Below are positions 25,277 to 34,291 of a stretch of DNA of 43,180 nucleotides, piece by piece. Numbering within the stretch: position 1 is the first letter of the stretch; each line of letters starts with the position of its first letter. Position numbers and translations under genes: made by a program. Location: positions 1 through 43,180 of the forward strand of contig JAWLHA010000038.1 of NCBI GenBank assembly GCA_041690535.1, in the 5' to 3' direction. The stretch comes from JAWLHA01 sp041690535. GTDB taxonomy: Bacteria; Pseudomonadota; Gammaproteobacteria; Thiohalomonadales; Thiohalomonadaceae. Under the pieces are notes generated by a model. That model did no database searches, was not told the origin of the DNA, and saw only the letters and a program-made list of their open reading frames with translations.

Positions 25277-27454
25277 ATGAACAGAGTCGCAGTGGTGGTT
25301 TCTACCGGCTTGCTGCTCCTGGTGGCGGGCCTGGTTGCCTGGTTCGGTGCCCACAGGAGTTCATCTCCGGTTCCGGCCCAGCACGCCTCGCCACCGCCGC
25401 CGCTGCAGCTGCGCTTCGGCCACAACACCCCGGTGGACAGCGCATTGCATGCGGCGGCACTGCGGTTCGCCGAAGAGGTCGGGCGCAAGAGCAGTGGGCG
25501 GGTTACCGTGGAGGTCTTCCCCGCACAGTTGCTCGGTAACGACCATCAGATGGTGGAGTTGGCCCGGGCCGGGGCCCTCGATCTGCTCCTTACCCCAACC
25601 GCGAAGATGAGCGTCCCCGTGCCCGCCATGCAGTATGCCGATCTGCCGTTCTACTTCCCCTCCCGGCAGGATGTCTACGACATGCTCGATGGGGAGCCCG
25701 GGCGGATACTCCTGGATAAGCTCCGGGAAATCGGGCTGGTGGGGGTCACCTTCTGGGAAAACGGCTTCAAGCACTTCACCGCCAATCGGCCGATCCAACA
25801 GCCGGAGGACTTTGCCGGACTGAAGATCCGGACCATGAAGAGCCGCATCATCATGGAGCAGTTTCGGGCGGTCGGCGCGCACCCCATTCCCATCGATTTC
25901 CATGCCACGCGCCAGGCACTGGCCGACGGGGTGGTCGATGGTGAGGAGAACCCGCTGGTCGCCATCGTCAGCATGGGATTTCACGAGGTGCAGCCGCACC
26001 TTACGTTGAGCAGCCACGCCTATCTGGGGTACGTCTTCTCCATCAGCCAGAAGGTTTTCGAACGCTTGCCCCAGGATGTCCGGGAACTGCTGGTGGAGAC
26101 CGCGCGTGAGCTCACCCCGTGGGAGCGGGAGGAGACCCACCGGCGGGAGGAGGCGCTGCTCGAGATCATCCGCGCATCGGGGGTGACCATCCACACCCTC
26201 GATGAGCCCGCCCGGCGCCGCTTCGCCGAGAGCATGGCGCACATACCGGCGATGTTCGAGCACCTGATTGGTGCGGATCTGTTGTCAAAAACCGAGGAGC
26301 TGCTGCAAAGCAAGTACGGCAATGGCGCGGAGCGCCCCATCATCATCGGTCTGGATGCGGACCTCTCGATGGATGCGCGGGTGTCCGGACTCGCCATCAA
26401 GCGCGGGGCGATGCTCGCCATCGAAGAGATCAACGCTCGCGGGGGCGTGCTGGGCCGGCCGCTGGCACTGCAGGCAAGGGACCACAGGGGCATGCCGAGC
26501 CAGGGGACCAGCAACATTCGGGCGTTCGGAGCGCAGCCGGATGTGGTTGCGATACTCAGCGGCCAGCACAGCCCGGTGGTGTTCGCCGGGCTCGATCTGG
26601 TGCACACCCTCGGGCTGCCTCTACTGGCTGTTTGGTCGTCGGCAAGCGGGGTGGTGGAGAACGGCCGGTCCCCCAACTTCGTGTTCCGCATCTCGGCCAA
26701 CGACCGTCAGACCGGGCCCTATCTCGTCGATCATGTCCTCTCCCGGTTCCGCCGCCCTGCCATTTTGCTCGAGAATTCGGTGTGGGGCCGTGGCATGCTC
26801 GACTCTATGGAACGCAGGCTGCGCGAGCGAGGGAGCGGTTTCGCCCGGGTTGAGGTCTTCAATCGGGCCGACGATGAGTTTGGGCCTCACTTGGATCGCA
26901 TCGGTCAGAGTGGGGCCGACGTGATCGTCCTCATCGCCAAACCCAATGAGGCGCGGCACATGCTGCAGGCGGCCGCTCGACAGGCCGACCCGCTGCCGGT
27001 GGTGTCCCACTGGGGGATTGCCGGAGGCGACTTCTGGAGCGCCAACCGTGAGCTGCTGAGGCAAGTCGACCTCAGCTTCTTCCAGACCTTTTCCTTCCTG
27101 GCCAGCCCTGACGAGCGGGGCCGCAAATTGGCCCGGGCTTACTGTGAGCGTTTCGGCACCCAATCGGCGCGGGAGATCCTGGCCCCCGCGGGGGTTGCCC
27201 ACGCGTATGACATGGTGCACCTGCTTGCGCTGGCCATCGAACGGGCCGGAGCCCCCGATCGTGCGCTTGTCCGTTCCGCGCTGGAGGAACTGCAGCCGTT
27301 CCACGGGGTGGTGAAGTATTACGATCGACCCTTTACCCCCGAGCGCCACGATGCGCTGGGGGTGGAGGACTACCGCATGGCGCGCTTTGACGCCGAGGGT
27401 GCCGTGGTTCCCCTGGCGACGGCCGGCAAGAGCGCCACCACGGGCAGACCATGA
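25277..27454 (+). CDS. Fused periplasmic binding protein: TRAP DctP-like plus LivJ-like domains
   Basis: A 725-residue exported protein joining two solute-binding folds of different families. After an N-terminal hydrophobic segment (about 6-24, signal peptide or membrane anchor) comes a TRAP DctP-type domain (about 44-345). This includes RFGHNTPVDS, GRVTVEVFPAQLLGND, GLKIRTMKS with the conserved carboxylate-binding Arg (R185), and GVVDGEENPL. A Peripla_BP_6 branched-chain-amino-acid-type domain follows (about 353-715), starting IIIGLDADLSM with AIEEINARGGVLGRPL. No TRAP or ABC membrane components are nearby. A hybrid histidine kinase starts 19 bases downstream, so it most likely presents ligands to that kinase. 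GGGAG precedes the ATG by about 8 bases; upstream in-frame codons look non-coding. Confidence 0.9.
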   Translation: MNRVAVVVSTGLLLLVAGLVAWFGAHRSSSPVPAQHASPPPPLQLRFGHNTPVDSALHAAALRFAEEVGRKSSGRVTVEVFPAQLLGNDHQMVELARAGALDLLLTPTAKMSVPVPAMQYADLPFYFPSRQDVYDMLDGEPGRILLDKLREIGLVGVTFWENGFKHFTANRPIQQPEDFAGLKIRTMKSRIIMEQFRAVGAHPIPIDFHATRQALADGVVDGEENPLVAIVSMGFHEVQPHLTLSSHAYLGYVFSISQKVFERLPQDVRELLVETARELTPWEREETHRREEALLEIIRASGVTIHTLDEPARRRFAESMAHIPAMFEHLIGADLLSKTEELLQSKYGNGAERPIIIGLDADLSMDARVSGLAIKRGAMLAIEEINARGGVLGRPLALQARDHRGMPSQGTSNIRAFGAQPDVVAILSGQHSPVVFAGLDLVHTLGLPLLAVWSSASGVVENGRSPNFVFRISANDRQTGPYLVDHVLSRFRRPAILLENSVWGRGMLDSMERRLRERGSGFARVEVFNRADDEFGPHLDRIGQSGADVIVLIAKPNEARHMLQAAARQADPLPVVSHWGIAGGDFWSANRELLRQVDLSFFQTFSFLASPDERGRKLARAYCERFGTQSAREILAPAGVAHAYDMVHLLALAIERAGAPDRALVRSALEELQPFHGVVKYYDRPFTPERHDALGVEDYRMARFDAEGAVVPLATAGKSATTGRP

Positions 27455-27473
27455 CTGCGGAACCCGAGAACCA

Positions 27474-30400
27474 ATGAGCCGGCAGAAGAGACCGCCTTAC
27501 GGAAGACGGAGCCTGAAACGGCGTCTGGTGCTGCAGGTCTCGGGATTCGTTGCCCTGGCCATGCTTCTGGTGACCGTTCTGGTGGCGCTGCTGCTGGACG
27601 GCTACTTGAACCGCCAGATGCAGTTGGCACTGGGCGATGTCGGCCGTTCGGTGCAGATGTTGCTCGAGCAACGCATCGCCTATCTGGTGGAGAACACCGA
27701 ACGGCTGACCGGCAACCACTTCGTCGTCAATGGCTTGGTCGACCCCCAGGGGCGGCAGACCTACCTGCCGAAGCTGGTCGAGAATTTCGCCGAGGGGCGG
27801 GACGTTCTCGCCTTCTCCCTGGTGGATTTCGACGGCCGGCCCGTCTATCGCAACCAGAGCGAGCTGCACGACTACAACGCCTCCAGAGAGCTGCGCGCTG
27901 CACTGGCCATGGGCCAGCGGACGCTGTTCGTGGAGGCGCCGGAGCCCCGGTTGGTGGTGGTCGCCCCCATCGAGTACTACCACACCACCCAGGGGGCGGT
28001 CGTGGTGGAGTTCGACCTCGATGCAATCAGCCGACGTCACCGTCCGCTGGAGCCGGGTACTTACTTCAAGCTCCTGGTTGGGGGGCGCGAGGTGGTCGCA
28101 CACGATTTCGTTCCCGGTCTGCCGTACGTCAGTCAGCGGTTCGTTGCCGAGCGTGACGCGCCGCTGCTGCAGGGCCTGCATCTGGAGCTGGAGATTGGGC
28201 TGCCCGAGTCGGTCTATGGGGCCCCGGTGTGGGAGGCGGTTGGCCGCTTCGTCGCGCTGGGCGGGATACTGACGTTGGCGGCCGTGTTCGTCTCCGCCTG
28301 GATCGGCAACAGCATCGCCAATCCCATTCTCACCCTCTATCAGCGGGTCAAACGTACCGACCATTCGGCCGACAGCCTCTGCAGCCCGCTGGGTACGCGG
28401 GACGAGCTGGAGGAGCTGGCGCTGGCGTTCGATCAGCGCACGGCCGAGTTGCGGGCCATCCAGGGGGAGCTGGAGCAGCGGGTCCAAGCGCGCACGGCCG
28501 AGTTATCCGCCGCCAAGGTGGCGCTGGAGGAGAGCCGTTCGATTCTGGAGCAGGCTCAAGAGATGACCCATCTGGGCAGCTGGGTGTGGGACCTGCAGCG
28601 GGATGAGCAGGTGTGGTCCGACGAGCTCTACCGCATCTTCGGCCTGCCTGCGGGGTCGACGCCCTCCCACGGCGCATTCATGTCGGCTGTCCACCCCGAC
28701 GACCGGGAGCGGGTGGAGGAATCCCTGGCCCTTGCCTGCAAGGACCCCACCTACCGCTATCAGCTGGAGCATCGCGTCTGTTGCGAGGCCGGTACCGTGC
28801 GCTACGTCCAGGAGGTGGGCAAGATCCTGTTCCGGCGCGACGGGTTACCCGTGCGGATGCTGGGGGCGGTGCTGGATATCACCGAGCGCAAGGAGACGGA
28901 GCTGGCGCTGAGCCGGGCCCAGGAGGCGGCGGAGGCGGCCAATCGGGCGAAATCGGACTTTCTGGCCAACATGAGCCACGAAATCCGCACGCCGCTCAAT
29001 GTGGTCATGGGTATGGCTCACCTGGTCATGGAAACCGAGCTCACTCCCCGTCAACGCAACTTCCTGTCAAAGATCCACCGCTCGGCGGAATCGCTGCTCG
29101 GTATCATCAACGACATTCTCGACTTCTCCAAGATCGAGGCGCGGCGGCTTAGTCTGGAGCAGATCGAGTTCAACTTGCAGGACATTCTCAACGATCTGGC
29201 AAACCTGGTGGGACTGAAGGCGGAGGAGAAGCGGCTGGAGTTCCTCTTCGACATCCCCGCGGATATCCCACGGGTGTTGGTGGGCGATCCGCTCCGGCTG
29301 GGGCAGGTCCTGGTCAACCTTGGCTACAACGCCGTGAAGTTTACCGAGCAGGGGGAGGTTGTCGTCGCGGTCCGCTCGAGCGCTGCGGGGGAGGGGCGCG
29401 TTACCCTGCATATCACGGTAATGGATACCGGCATCGGGATGAGTCCGGAGCAGAGAGGGAAGCTGTTCCAATACTTCACCCAGGCTGACAGCTCCACCAC
29501 TCGCCGCTTCGGCGGTACCGGCCTCGGCCTGGCGATTTCCAAGAGCCTGGTGGAGATGATGGGCGGGGCGATTTGGGTCGAAAGCGAGGTGGGACGGGGT
29601 AGCGCCTTTCACTTCACGGTGACCCTGCCTTACCGTCCCGGAGAGGAAATGGAGCCGCTTCGCCCGCGTCCGCCCCTGGAGGGCACGTCGGCTCTGGTGG
29701 TCGATGACAATGCAAGCGCGCGGCAGATACTGGGCAGCATGCTCGAGGCCATGGAGTTTCAGGTGGAATTCGCCGTCAACGGTGTCGAAGGCCTGGAGAA
29801 AGTGCGTGATGCCGCGGCGCAGGGGCGACCCTACCGGCTGGTGCTGATGGATTGGAAGATGCCGCAGATGGATGGCCTGGAGAGCGCCCGGGCGATCCGC
29901 GCAGCGCTGCAACCGGCGGCCGTGCCACGGCTGATTCTGGTGACTGCCGGGGATCTTGCCGAAGTGGACGGGCACCTGTTCGATGGGGTCCTGAGCAAGC
30001 CGGTGACCCCCTCCACGCTGCTGGATGCCGTCATGCGGGCCTGCGGCCACCATGTGCCGCTTCGGGTGCGCAGTGCCGCGCGTCAGGAGGAGCAGCAGGC
30101 GTTGATGGACAGCCTGCGGGGGGCACGTGTCCTGCTGGTGGAGGACAACGAACTCAACCAGGAGCTTGCAATCGAACTGCTCACCACTGCCGGGGTGGTC
30201 ACCACCGTCGCCAATAACGGGCAGGAGGCGCTGGAACTTCTCGGGCGGGAGCGCTTCGACGGGGTCCTGATGGACCTGCAAATGCCCGTGATGGATGGAT
30301 ATACAGCCACCCGGGAGATCCGTGCCCAATCGCGCTTCCGTGAGTTGCCGGTGCTGGCCATGACGGCCAATGTGATGGCCGGTGATCGCGAAAAAGCCTT

Positions 30401-31157
30401 GGCAGCGGGCATGAATGACCAGATCGGCAAGCCGCTGGACGTGTTCAGGATGTTCAGCACCATGGCAAAGTGGATCAAACCCGCTCGCCCCCCAGCGGAA
30501 GAAGCGCCGACGGAGGCAGCCGATGCCGCGGAGAACGGTGACGAGCCCCTGCCCGGGCACCTGCCGGGCCTGGATCTGGACGCCGGACTGGCCGTGGTCA
30601 ATGGACGGCGAAAGACCTACCTCAAGCTGCTGAGGATGTTTCGCGATGGCCAGCGGGACTTCGTGGCACGCTTTGGCCAGGCCGTGGCGGAGGGCGACGA
30701 GGTGGCGGCCACCCGGCTGGCCCATACCCTGAAGGGGGTGGCTGGGAGCATCGGTGCGGAGGATTTGGCGGAAGCTGCACGCGCGCTGGAGAGTCACTGC
30801 CGGGAGAGGCGGGAAGCGGGGGAGATTCAGGCGACGCTCGCGACGGTGCGGGAGCAGCTCGATCGGGTGATTGAGGGGTTGGATGCGGCGTTTCCCGCCG
30901 CGCCCGAGGAGGGACCCGGGTCCATCGACGCTGCTGCGCTTGCCCCCCGGCTGAAACAGCTCTCCCGGCTGCTCGCGCAGAACGATACCGATGCTGTAGA
31001 CCTGCTCGAGGCGATCCACGGTCAGTTGCGGGGCAACGCGGAAGGTGAAATGCTGGTGCGGTTGGAGCAGCGGGTGAACGGGTTCGATTTCGATGGCGCA
31101 CAGGAGTTGCTCCGCGAACTCGCCGACAAGCTCGACATCCCGCTGAATCAGGAGTGA
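27474..31157 (+). CDS. Hybrid sensor histidine kinase: periplasmic sensor, PAS, HisKA, REC, REC, HPT
   Basis: A 1227-residue membrane kinase. Helices at about 22-42 and 258-278 flank a roughly 215-residue periplasmic Cache-like domain; a HAMP-like segment and coiled coil follow (about 280-360). PAS spans about 360-475, HisKA has MSHEIRTPLN (H502), and HATPase_c has DTGIGM and GGTGLGL (651-686). Receiver 1 (about 738-860) has D793 and receiver 2 (about 883-1000) D934. The HPT domain has AHTLKG with H1084, and about 130 residues of uncertain fold follow. The layout suggests phosphorelay His-Asp-His towards a separate receiver, plausibly the HD-GYP protein starting 16 bases downstream. The ATG at 27474 was chosen for its basic N-terminus before helix 1. 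Confidence 0.93.
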   Translation: MSRQKRPPYGRRSLKRRLVLQVSGFVALAMLLVTVLVALLLDGYLNRQMQLALGDVGRSVQMLLEQRIAYLVENTERLTGNHFVVNGLVDPQGRQTYLPKLVENFAEGRDVLAFSLVDFDGRPVYRNQSELHDYNASRELRAALAMGQRTLFVEAPEPRLVVVAPIEYYHTTQGAVVVEFDLDAISRRHRPLEPGTYFKLLVGGREVVAHDFVPGLPYVSQRFVAERDAPLLQGLHLELEIGLPESVYGAPVWEAVGRFVALGGILTLAAVFVSAWIGNSIANPILTLYQRVKRTDHSADSLCSPLGTRDELEELALAFDQRTAELRAIQGELEQRVQARTAELSAAKVALEESRSILEQAQEMTHLGSWVWDLQRDEQVWSDELYRIFGLPAGSTPSHGAFMSAVHPDDRERVEESLALACKDPTYRYQLEHRVCCEAGTVRYVQEVGKILFRRDGLPVRMLGAVLDITERKETELALSRAQEAAEAANRAKSDFLANMSHEIRTPLNVVMGMAHLVMETELTPRQRNFLSKIHRSAESLLGIINDILDFSKIEARRLSLEQIEFNLQDILNDLANLVGLKAEEKRLEFLFDIPADIPRVLVGDPLRLGQVLVNLGYNAVKFTEQGEVVVAVRSSAAGEGRVTLHITVMDTGIGMSPEQRGKLFQYFTQADSSTTRRFGGTGLGLAISKSLVEMMGGAIWVESEVGRGSAFHFTVTLPYRPGEEMEPLRPRPPLEGTSALVVDDNASARQILGSMLEAMEFQVEFAVNGVEGLEKVRDAAAQGRPYRLVLMDWKMPQMDGLESARAIRAALQPAAVPRLILVTAGDLAEVDGHLFDGVLSKPVTPSTLLDAVMRACGHHVPLRVRSAARQEEQQALMDSLRGARVLLVEDNELNQELAIELLTTAGVVTTVANNGQEALELLGRERFDGVLMDLQMPVMDGYTATREIRAQSRFRELPVLAMTANVMAGDREKALAAGMNDQIGKPLDVFRMFSTMAKWIKPARPPAEEAPTEAADAAENGDEPLPGHLPGLDLDAGLAVVNGRRKTYLKLLRMFRDGQRDFVARFGQAVAEGDEVAATRLAHTLKGVAGSIGAEDLAEAARALESHCRERREAGEIQATLATVREQLDRVIEGLDAAFPAAPEEGPGSIDAAALAPRLKQLSRLLAQNDTDAVDLLEAIHGQLRGNAEGEMLVRLEQRVNGFDFDGAQELLRELADKLDIPLNQE

Positions 31158-31173
31158 GCGGAGCGAGAGACAC

Positions 31174-32271
31174 ATGCCCGAAGAGAACGAAAAACAGCGC
31201 ATCCTGGTGGTCGATGACACGCCGGAAAACATCGAGGTGCTTCGTCAACTGCTTCGCAGTGACTACAAGGTGACGGCCGCGATCCGTGGCGAGAAGGCAC
31301 TGGAGATCGCACGGGGCGAGCCCAAGCCGGACATCGTCCTGCTGGACATCATGATGCCCGGCATGGATGGCTACGAAGTGTGCCGCCGGCTCAAGGAGGA
31401 TCCGGCCACCGCCCATATCCCGGTGATCTTCGTGACCGCCCTGGACCAGACCGGAGATGAGGCCAGGGGACTGCGGCTGGGCGCCGTGGATTACATCCAC
31501 AAGCCCTTCGAACCCATTCTGGTGAAGGCGCGGGTGCAGAATCATCTCGCGCTGAAGCGGCATGAGCAGCACCTCGAGGAGTTGGTGCAGGAGCGCACCC
31601 GTGAGCTCGCCCTTACGCAGCAGGTGACCATCCAGGCGATGGCAACCCTGGCCGAATATCGGGACAGTGAGACCGGAGGCCATATCAAGCGCACCCAGCA
31701 CTACGTGCGGTTGCTTGCCGAGCACCTGCGAGCACACCCGCGCTTTGCCCCCTATCTCGATCAGCCCACCATCGAGCTCCTCTTCAAGTCCGCGCCGCTG
31801 CACGACATCGGCAAGGTCGCCGTGCGCGACGAGATTCTGCTCAAGCCCGGCAAGCTCACCGAGCAGGAGTTCGAGGAGATGAAGCAGCACGTCACCTTCG
31901 GCTACAACGCACTCAAGGTTGCCGAAGAAAGCCTTGGCACCAGCTCCTTCCTCAGCGTGGCCCGTGAGCTCATCCGGGGACACCATGAGCGGTGGGACGG
32001 AACTGGATATCCCAACGGCCTGACGGGCGAGGCCATCCCTGTCGCCGGACGGCTCATGGCCGTTGCGGACGTCTATGACGCATTGATCAGCAAGCGGGTC
32101 TACAAACCCTCCTTTTCCCACGCCCAAGCGGCCGCGATAATCGGCGACGGGCGCGGTGCCCATTTCGACCCCGCGGTGGTCGATGCCTTCGTGGCGCTCT
32201 CAGAGGACTTCCGCCAGGTGGCCCGCGCCTATGCCGATCACCCGGACGAGGTGGAGAGCCTGTCGGCCTGA
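31174..32271 (+). CDS. Response regulator with HD-GYP c-di-GMP phosphodiesterase domain
   Basis: A 365-residue two-domain regulator of the RpfG type. The receiver (about 8-125) has acidic residues D14/D15, phosphoacceptor D58 (VLLDIMMPGMDG), and K110 in HKPF. A short coiled coil (about 128-150) leads to HD-GYP (about 150-350) with HDIGK (210-214), HHERWDGTGYP (270-280), and D299 in AVADVYDAL. All metal ligands and the GYP motif appear intact, so it should hydrolyse c-di-GMP when phosphorylated. It is the last gene of the binding-protein/kinase operon and the evident output: ligand binding outside would lower c-di-GMP, if activation follows the usual sense. Confidence 0.95.
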   Translation: MPEENEKQRILVVDDTPENIEVLRQLLRSDYKVTAAIRGEKALEIARGEPKPDIVLLDIMMPGMDGYEVCRRLKEDPATAHIPVIFVTALDQTGDEARGLRLGAVDYIHKPFEPILVKARVQNHLALKRHEQHLEELVQERTRELALTQQVTIQAMATLAEYRDSETGGHIKRTQHYVRLLAEHLRAHPRFAPYLDQPTIELLFKSAPLHDIGKVAVRDEILLKPGKLTEQEFEEMKQHVTFGYNALKVAEESLGTSSFLSVARELIRGHHERWDGTGYPNGLTGEAIPVAGRLMAVADVYDALISKRVYKPSFSHAQAAAIIGDGRGAHFDPAVVDAFVALSEDFRQVARAYADHPDEVESLSA

Positions 32272-32420
32272 GCGCGCACGACCGCATCGGGGGGATTCAG
32301 CGGCGGGGCATGCAAGGCCTGCAGCGGGGAACGGCTGCCCGGGTAGCTCCGGTGCCGAACAAAACGCGGCAACTCAGGTCTGATTTTTTGTCCATTTCCA
32401 TCTGCCGAGAGGTCGCAGAC

Positions 32421-32663
32421 ATGGCCTACGTTCGCTATGCGAGCCACGAGGGAAAGCCGGAGCGGTTGGCGGTTTTTTACTATGAGGGGATCTCCTCCGA
32501 GGAGGAGCGGGTCGACCGACGAGCCCGCCCCACCCGTCACTGGGACTGTATGGGTTGTGAATGTATCAAGGACCTCGTGGACATGCTGCGGACCGTCCAT
32601 GGGCCCGACCTTCCCGGGCTCGAAACCCTCGAAACCCGCATGCTGCTGATGGAGCAACACTGA
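32421..32663 (+). CDS. Small Cys-containing protein of unknown function
   Basis: An 80-residue cytosolic protein with no signal peptide. The visible feature is a compact cluster DCMGCECIKD (three cysteines, CxxCxC), which could bind a metal or form a redox pair. The rest is a predicted strand region (RLAVFYYEGI) and an acidic helix ending LETRMLLMEQH. The ATG at 32421 follows GAGAGG by about 8 bases; the open frame extends upstream to 32310, but that part looks non-coding. It lies 150 bases after the HD-GYP gene and 65 before the LOG gene on the same strand. I do not recognise a family. Confidence 0.6.
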   Translation: MAYVRYASHEGKPERLAVFYYEGISSEEERVDRRARPTRHWDCMGCECIKDLVDMLRTVHGPDLPGLETLETRMLLMEQH

Positions 32664-32728
32664 ATCTGGCTCCGGCGAGGTGAGGTAAATAACTGAAACG
32701 CTTCGGCTCGGCTATGCTGTGACTCAGC

Positions 32729-33688
32729 ATGGACGAGGACGACTACGAGCAATCTCCTCCCGAACGTGAGCCGGAGCACGTCCGAGCGCGGCGGGCGCCG
32801 TTGCCCTGGGAGGTGCCCAAACCTGTCGAGGAAGATCCCGAGGCCCCCCAGCGCGTTCGTCAACTCATCGAAGGACCCGGCTATCGTCAGGCCGACCAGG
32901 ATGTCGAGTTCCTCAATCTGGATGCGACACGGGGGGTGCGGCTTGAGATCGATTATCTCAAGGCGGAACTGTTGCTGCGTCGCCACGGGATCAGGCACAC
33001 CATCGTGGTCTTCGGCAGCACCCGCATTCCGGAGTCCGCAGCGGCCTGGAAGAAGGTCGCAAGAGCGCGGGACGCCCTGAAAAGCGAACCCGACAGCCCT
33101 CCGCTGCAGCGGGCCTTGAGAATTGCCGAACGGCTTGCGGCCAAGAGCCGGTATTACGATGTGGCGCGGGAATTCGGGCGGCTGGTCGGCAGGGCGGGGG
33201 CCGGTCCTCAGGACTCACGCCTCATTGTGGTCACCGGCGGCGGGCCCGGGATTATGGAAGCGGGCAACCGTGGCGCTTTCGATGTGGGGGCCGAATCAGC
33301 CGGTTTGAATATTACCCTGCCCCGGGAGCAGTACCCCAACCCTTACATTACTCCGGACCTCTGTTTCCGTTTCCACTATTTCGCCATTCGAAAACTGCAC
33401 TTTCTGCTGCGCGCCAAGGCGTTGGTTGCCTTCCCGGGTGGTTACGGCACCTTCGATGAGCTGTTCGAAACCCTGACCCTGGCCCAGACCCGAAAAATTG
33501 AGCCCGTCCCCGTAATCCTCGTGGGCGAGGAATACTGGCGCCGCGCGGTGGATATCGACTTTTTGGTTGAGGAGGGAACCATCGATGCGGAGGATCGGGA
33601 GCTGTTCTCCTACGCGGAAAACGCCCGTGACATTTGGGAGGGGATCATCAACTGGCACCGGGGGAATGGCCACCACCTGTTTGACTGA
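32729..33688 (+). CDS. LOG family protein (lysine-decarboxylase-like fold)
   Basis: A 319-residue protein of the LOG/YgdH-like family. The signature blocks are VVTGGGPGIMEAGNRGA (167-183) and FPGGYGTFDELFE (235-247), which form the nucleotide-ribose binding and catalytic region; VVFGSTRIP starts the Rossmann-like fold near 93. LOG enzymes cleave nucleoside 5'-monophosphates to free base and ribose 5-phosphate. An acidic and charged N-terminal extension of about 60 residues is longer than in minimal LOG proteins, as in the larger YgdH/PpnN class. Substrate preference is not deducible. The gene converges on the small lipoprotein gene, with a hairpin between them. Confidence 0.9.
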   Translation: MDEDDYEQSPPEREPEHVRARRAPLPWEVPKPVEEDPEAPQRVRQLIEGPGYRQADQDVEFLNLDATRGVRLEIDYLKAELLLRRHGIRHTIVVFGSTRIPESAAAWKKVARARDALKSEPDSPPLQRALRIAERLAAKSRYYDVAREFGRLVGRAGAGPQDSRLIVVTGGGPGIMEAGNRGAFDVGAESAGLNITLPREQYPNPYITPDLCFRFHYFAIRKLHFLLRAKALVAFPGGYGTFDELFETLTLAQTRKIEPVPVILVGEEYWRRAVDIDFLVEEGTIDAEDRELFSYAENARDIWEGIINWHRGNGHHLFD

Positions 33689-33739
33689 TCGGTTTGGCCA
33701 TCGCACGCGGGTCGTCCTGTGCGGGGGGCACAAGCCGAA

Positions 33740-33765
33740 GCGGCGGTGCCGTTTCGCACCGCCGC
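33740..33765. terminator. Bidirectional hairpin terminator between convergent genes
   Basis: A perfect 10-base GC-rich stem (GCGGCGGTGC with GCACCGCCGC) with a 6-base loop lies between the LOG gene and the convergent lipoprotein gene. T runs are absent, but position and symmetry support termination for both. Confidence 0.65.
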
Positions 33766-33783
33766 GCGGGCCAATGAAGGTGA

Positions 33784-34008
33784 TCAATAGACTGCCGAGC
33801 GCTTCTCAATCTCGTCCTTGCGTTCGAGGTATTGCTGCTTGGTGATGTCGCCTGCCCGATAGGAGTCTTCGAGGTCGCCCAGTGCCTGTCTGTTGGCGTA
33901 CTCGTAGGCGCCGCCAGCGGCACCGGCCACCACCAGGGCTTCACACCCGCAAAGGGCTGCTGAGAAGAACAGCACCGCTGCGGCTGCCGGGTTTCGTGAA
34001 ATCCTCAT
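33784..34008 (-). CDS. Small SHOCT-like lipoprotein
   Basis: A 74-residue protein with a signal sequence and a lipobox-like LCGC (residues 19-22), suggesting lipidation at the second cysteine. A Gly/Ala-rich stretch AGAAGGAYEYA follows, then a charged helix-turn-helix DLEDSYRAGDITKQQYLERKDEIEKR, which resembles the SHOCT short C-terminal domain (aGxIt-eEfe-kK pattern). The ribosome binding site GGGAGGAG precedes the ATG. It probably sits in the periplasm or at the outer membrane; the function is unknown. Upstream of it lie the repeat elements at 34100-34499. Confidence 0.75.
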   Translation of the reverse strand: MRISRNPAAAAVLFFSAALCGCEALVVAGAAGGAYEYANRQALGDLEDSYRAGDITKQQYLERKDEIEKRSAVY

Positions 34009-34099
34009 TGCAGCTCCTCCCTTGCCATCGACTGTCGTGGGCAGAGTACCCGCGAGTAGCCACTCCCACGGCTTGCTTCCCTAATGCGAGTTTAGCTCT

Positions 34100-34291
34100 C
34101 TAGAGCCACCGAACAGATAAATCCGACGCGCCCAACATGTAGGGTGGATAAGCGCAGCGCATCCACCGTGCGGCATCGAATTGGTGGATGCGCTGCGCTT
34201 ATCCACCCTACCTCGGTTCGCTGCCCCCGCCACCTGCGGCGCAACTTGGCTGCGATTGGCAATCTTTCGGTTTACCTATTCGGTGCTCTAG
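34100..34291 (-). mobile_element. CTAG-bounded REPIN/MITE-like element, copy B
   Basis: A 192-base element bounded by CTAG on both sides. It is nearly the reverse complement of copy C (39583-39773): terminal GAACAGATAAATCCGACGCG, two inverted hairpin units GGTGGATAAGCGCAGCGC, then the conserved CCTCGGTTCGCTGCC block and the terminal TTCGGTGCTCTAG. The left terminus carries one extra base (GAGCCACCG instead of GAGCACCG). Its right CTAG directly abuts the next inverted-repeat element at 34291. The CTAG at both ends may be a target duplication or part of the element. Confidence 0.85.
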
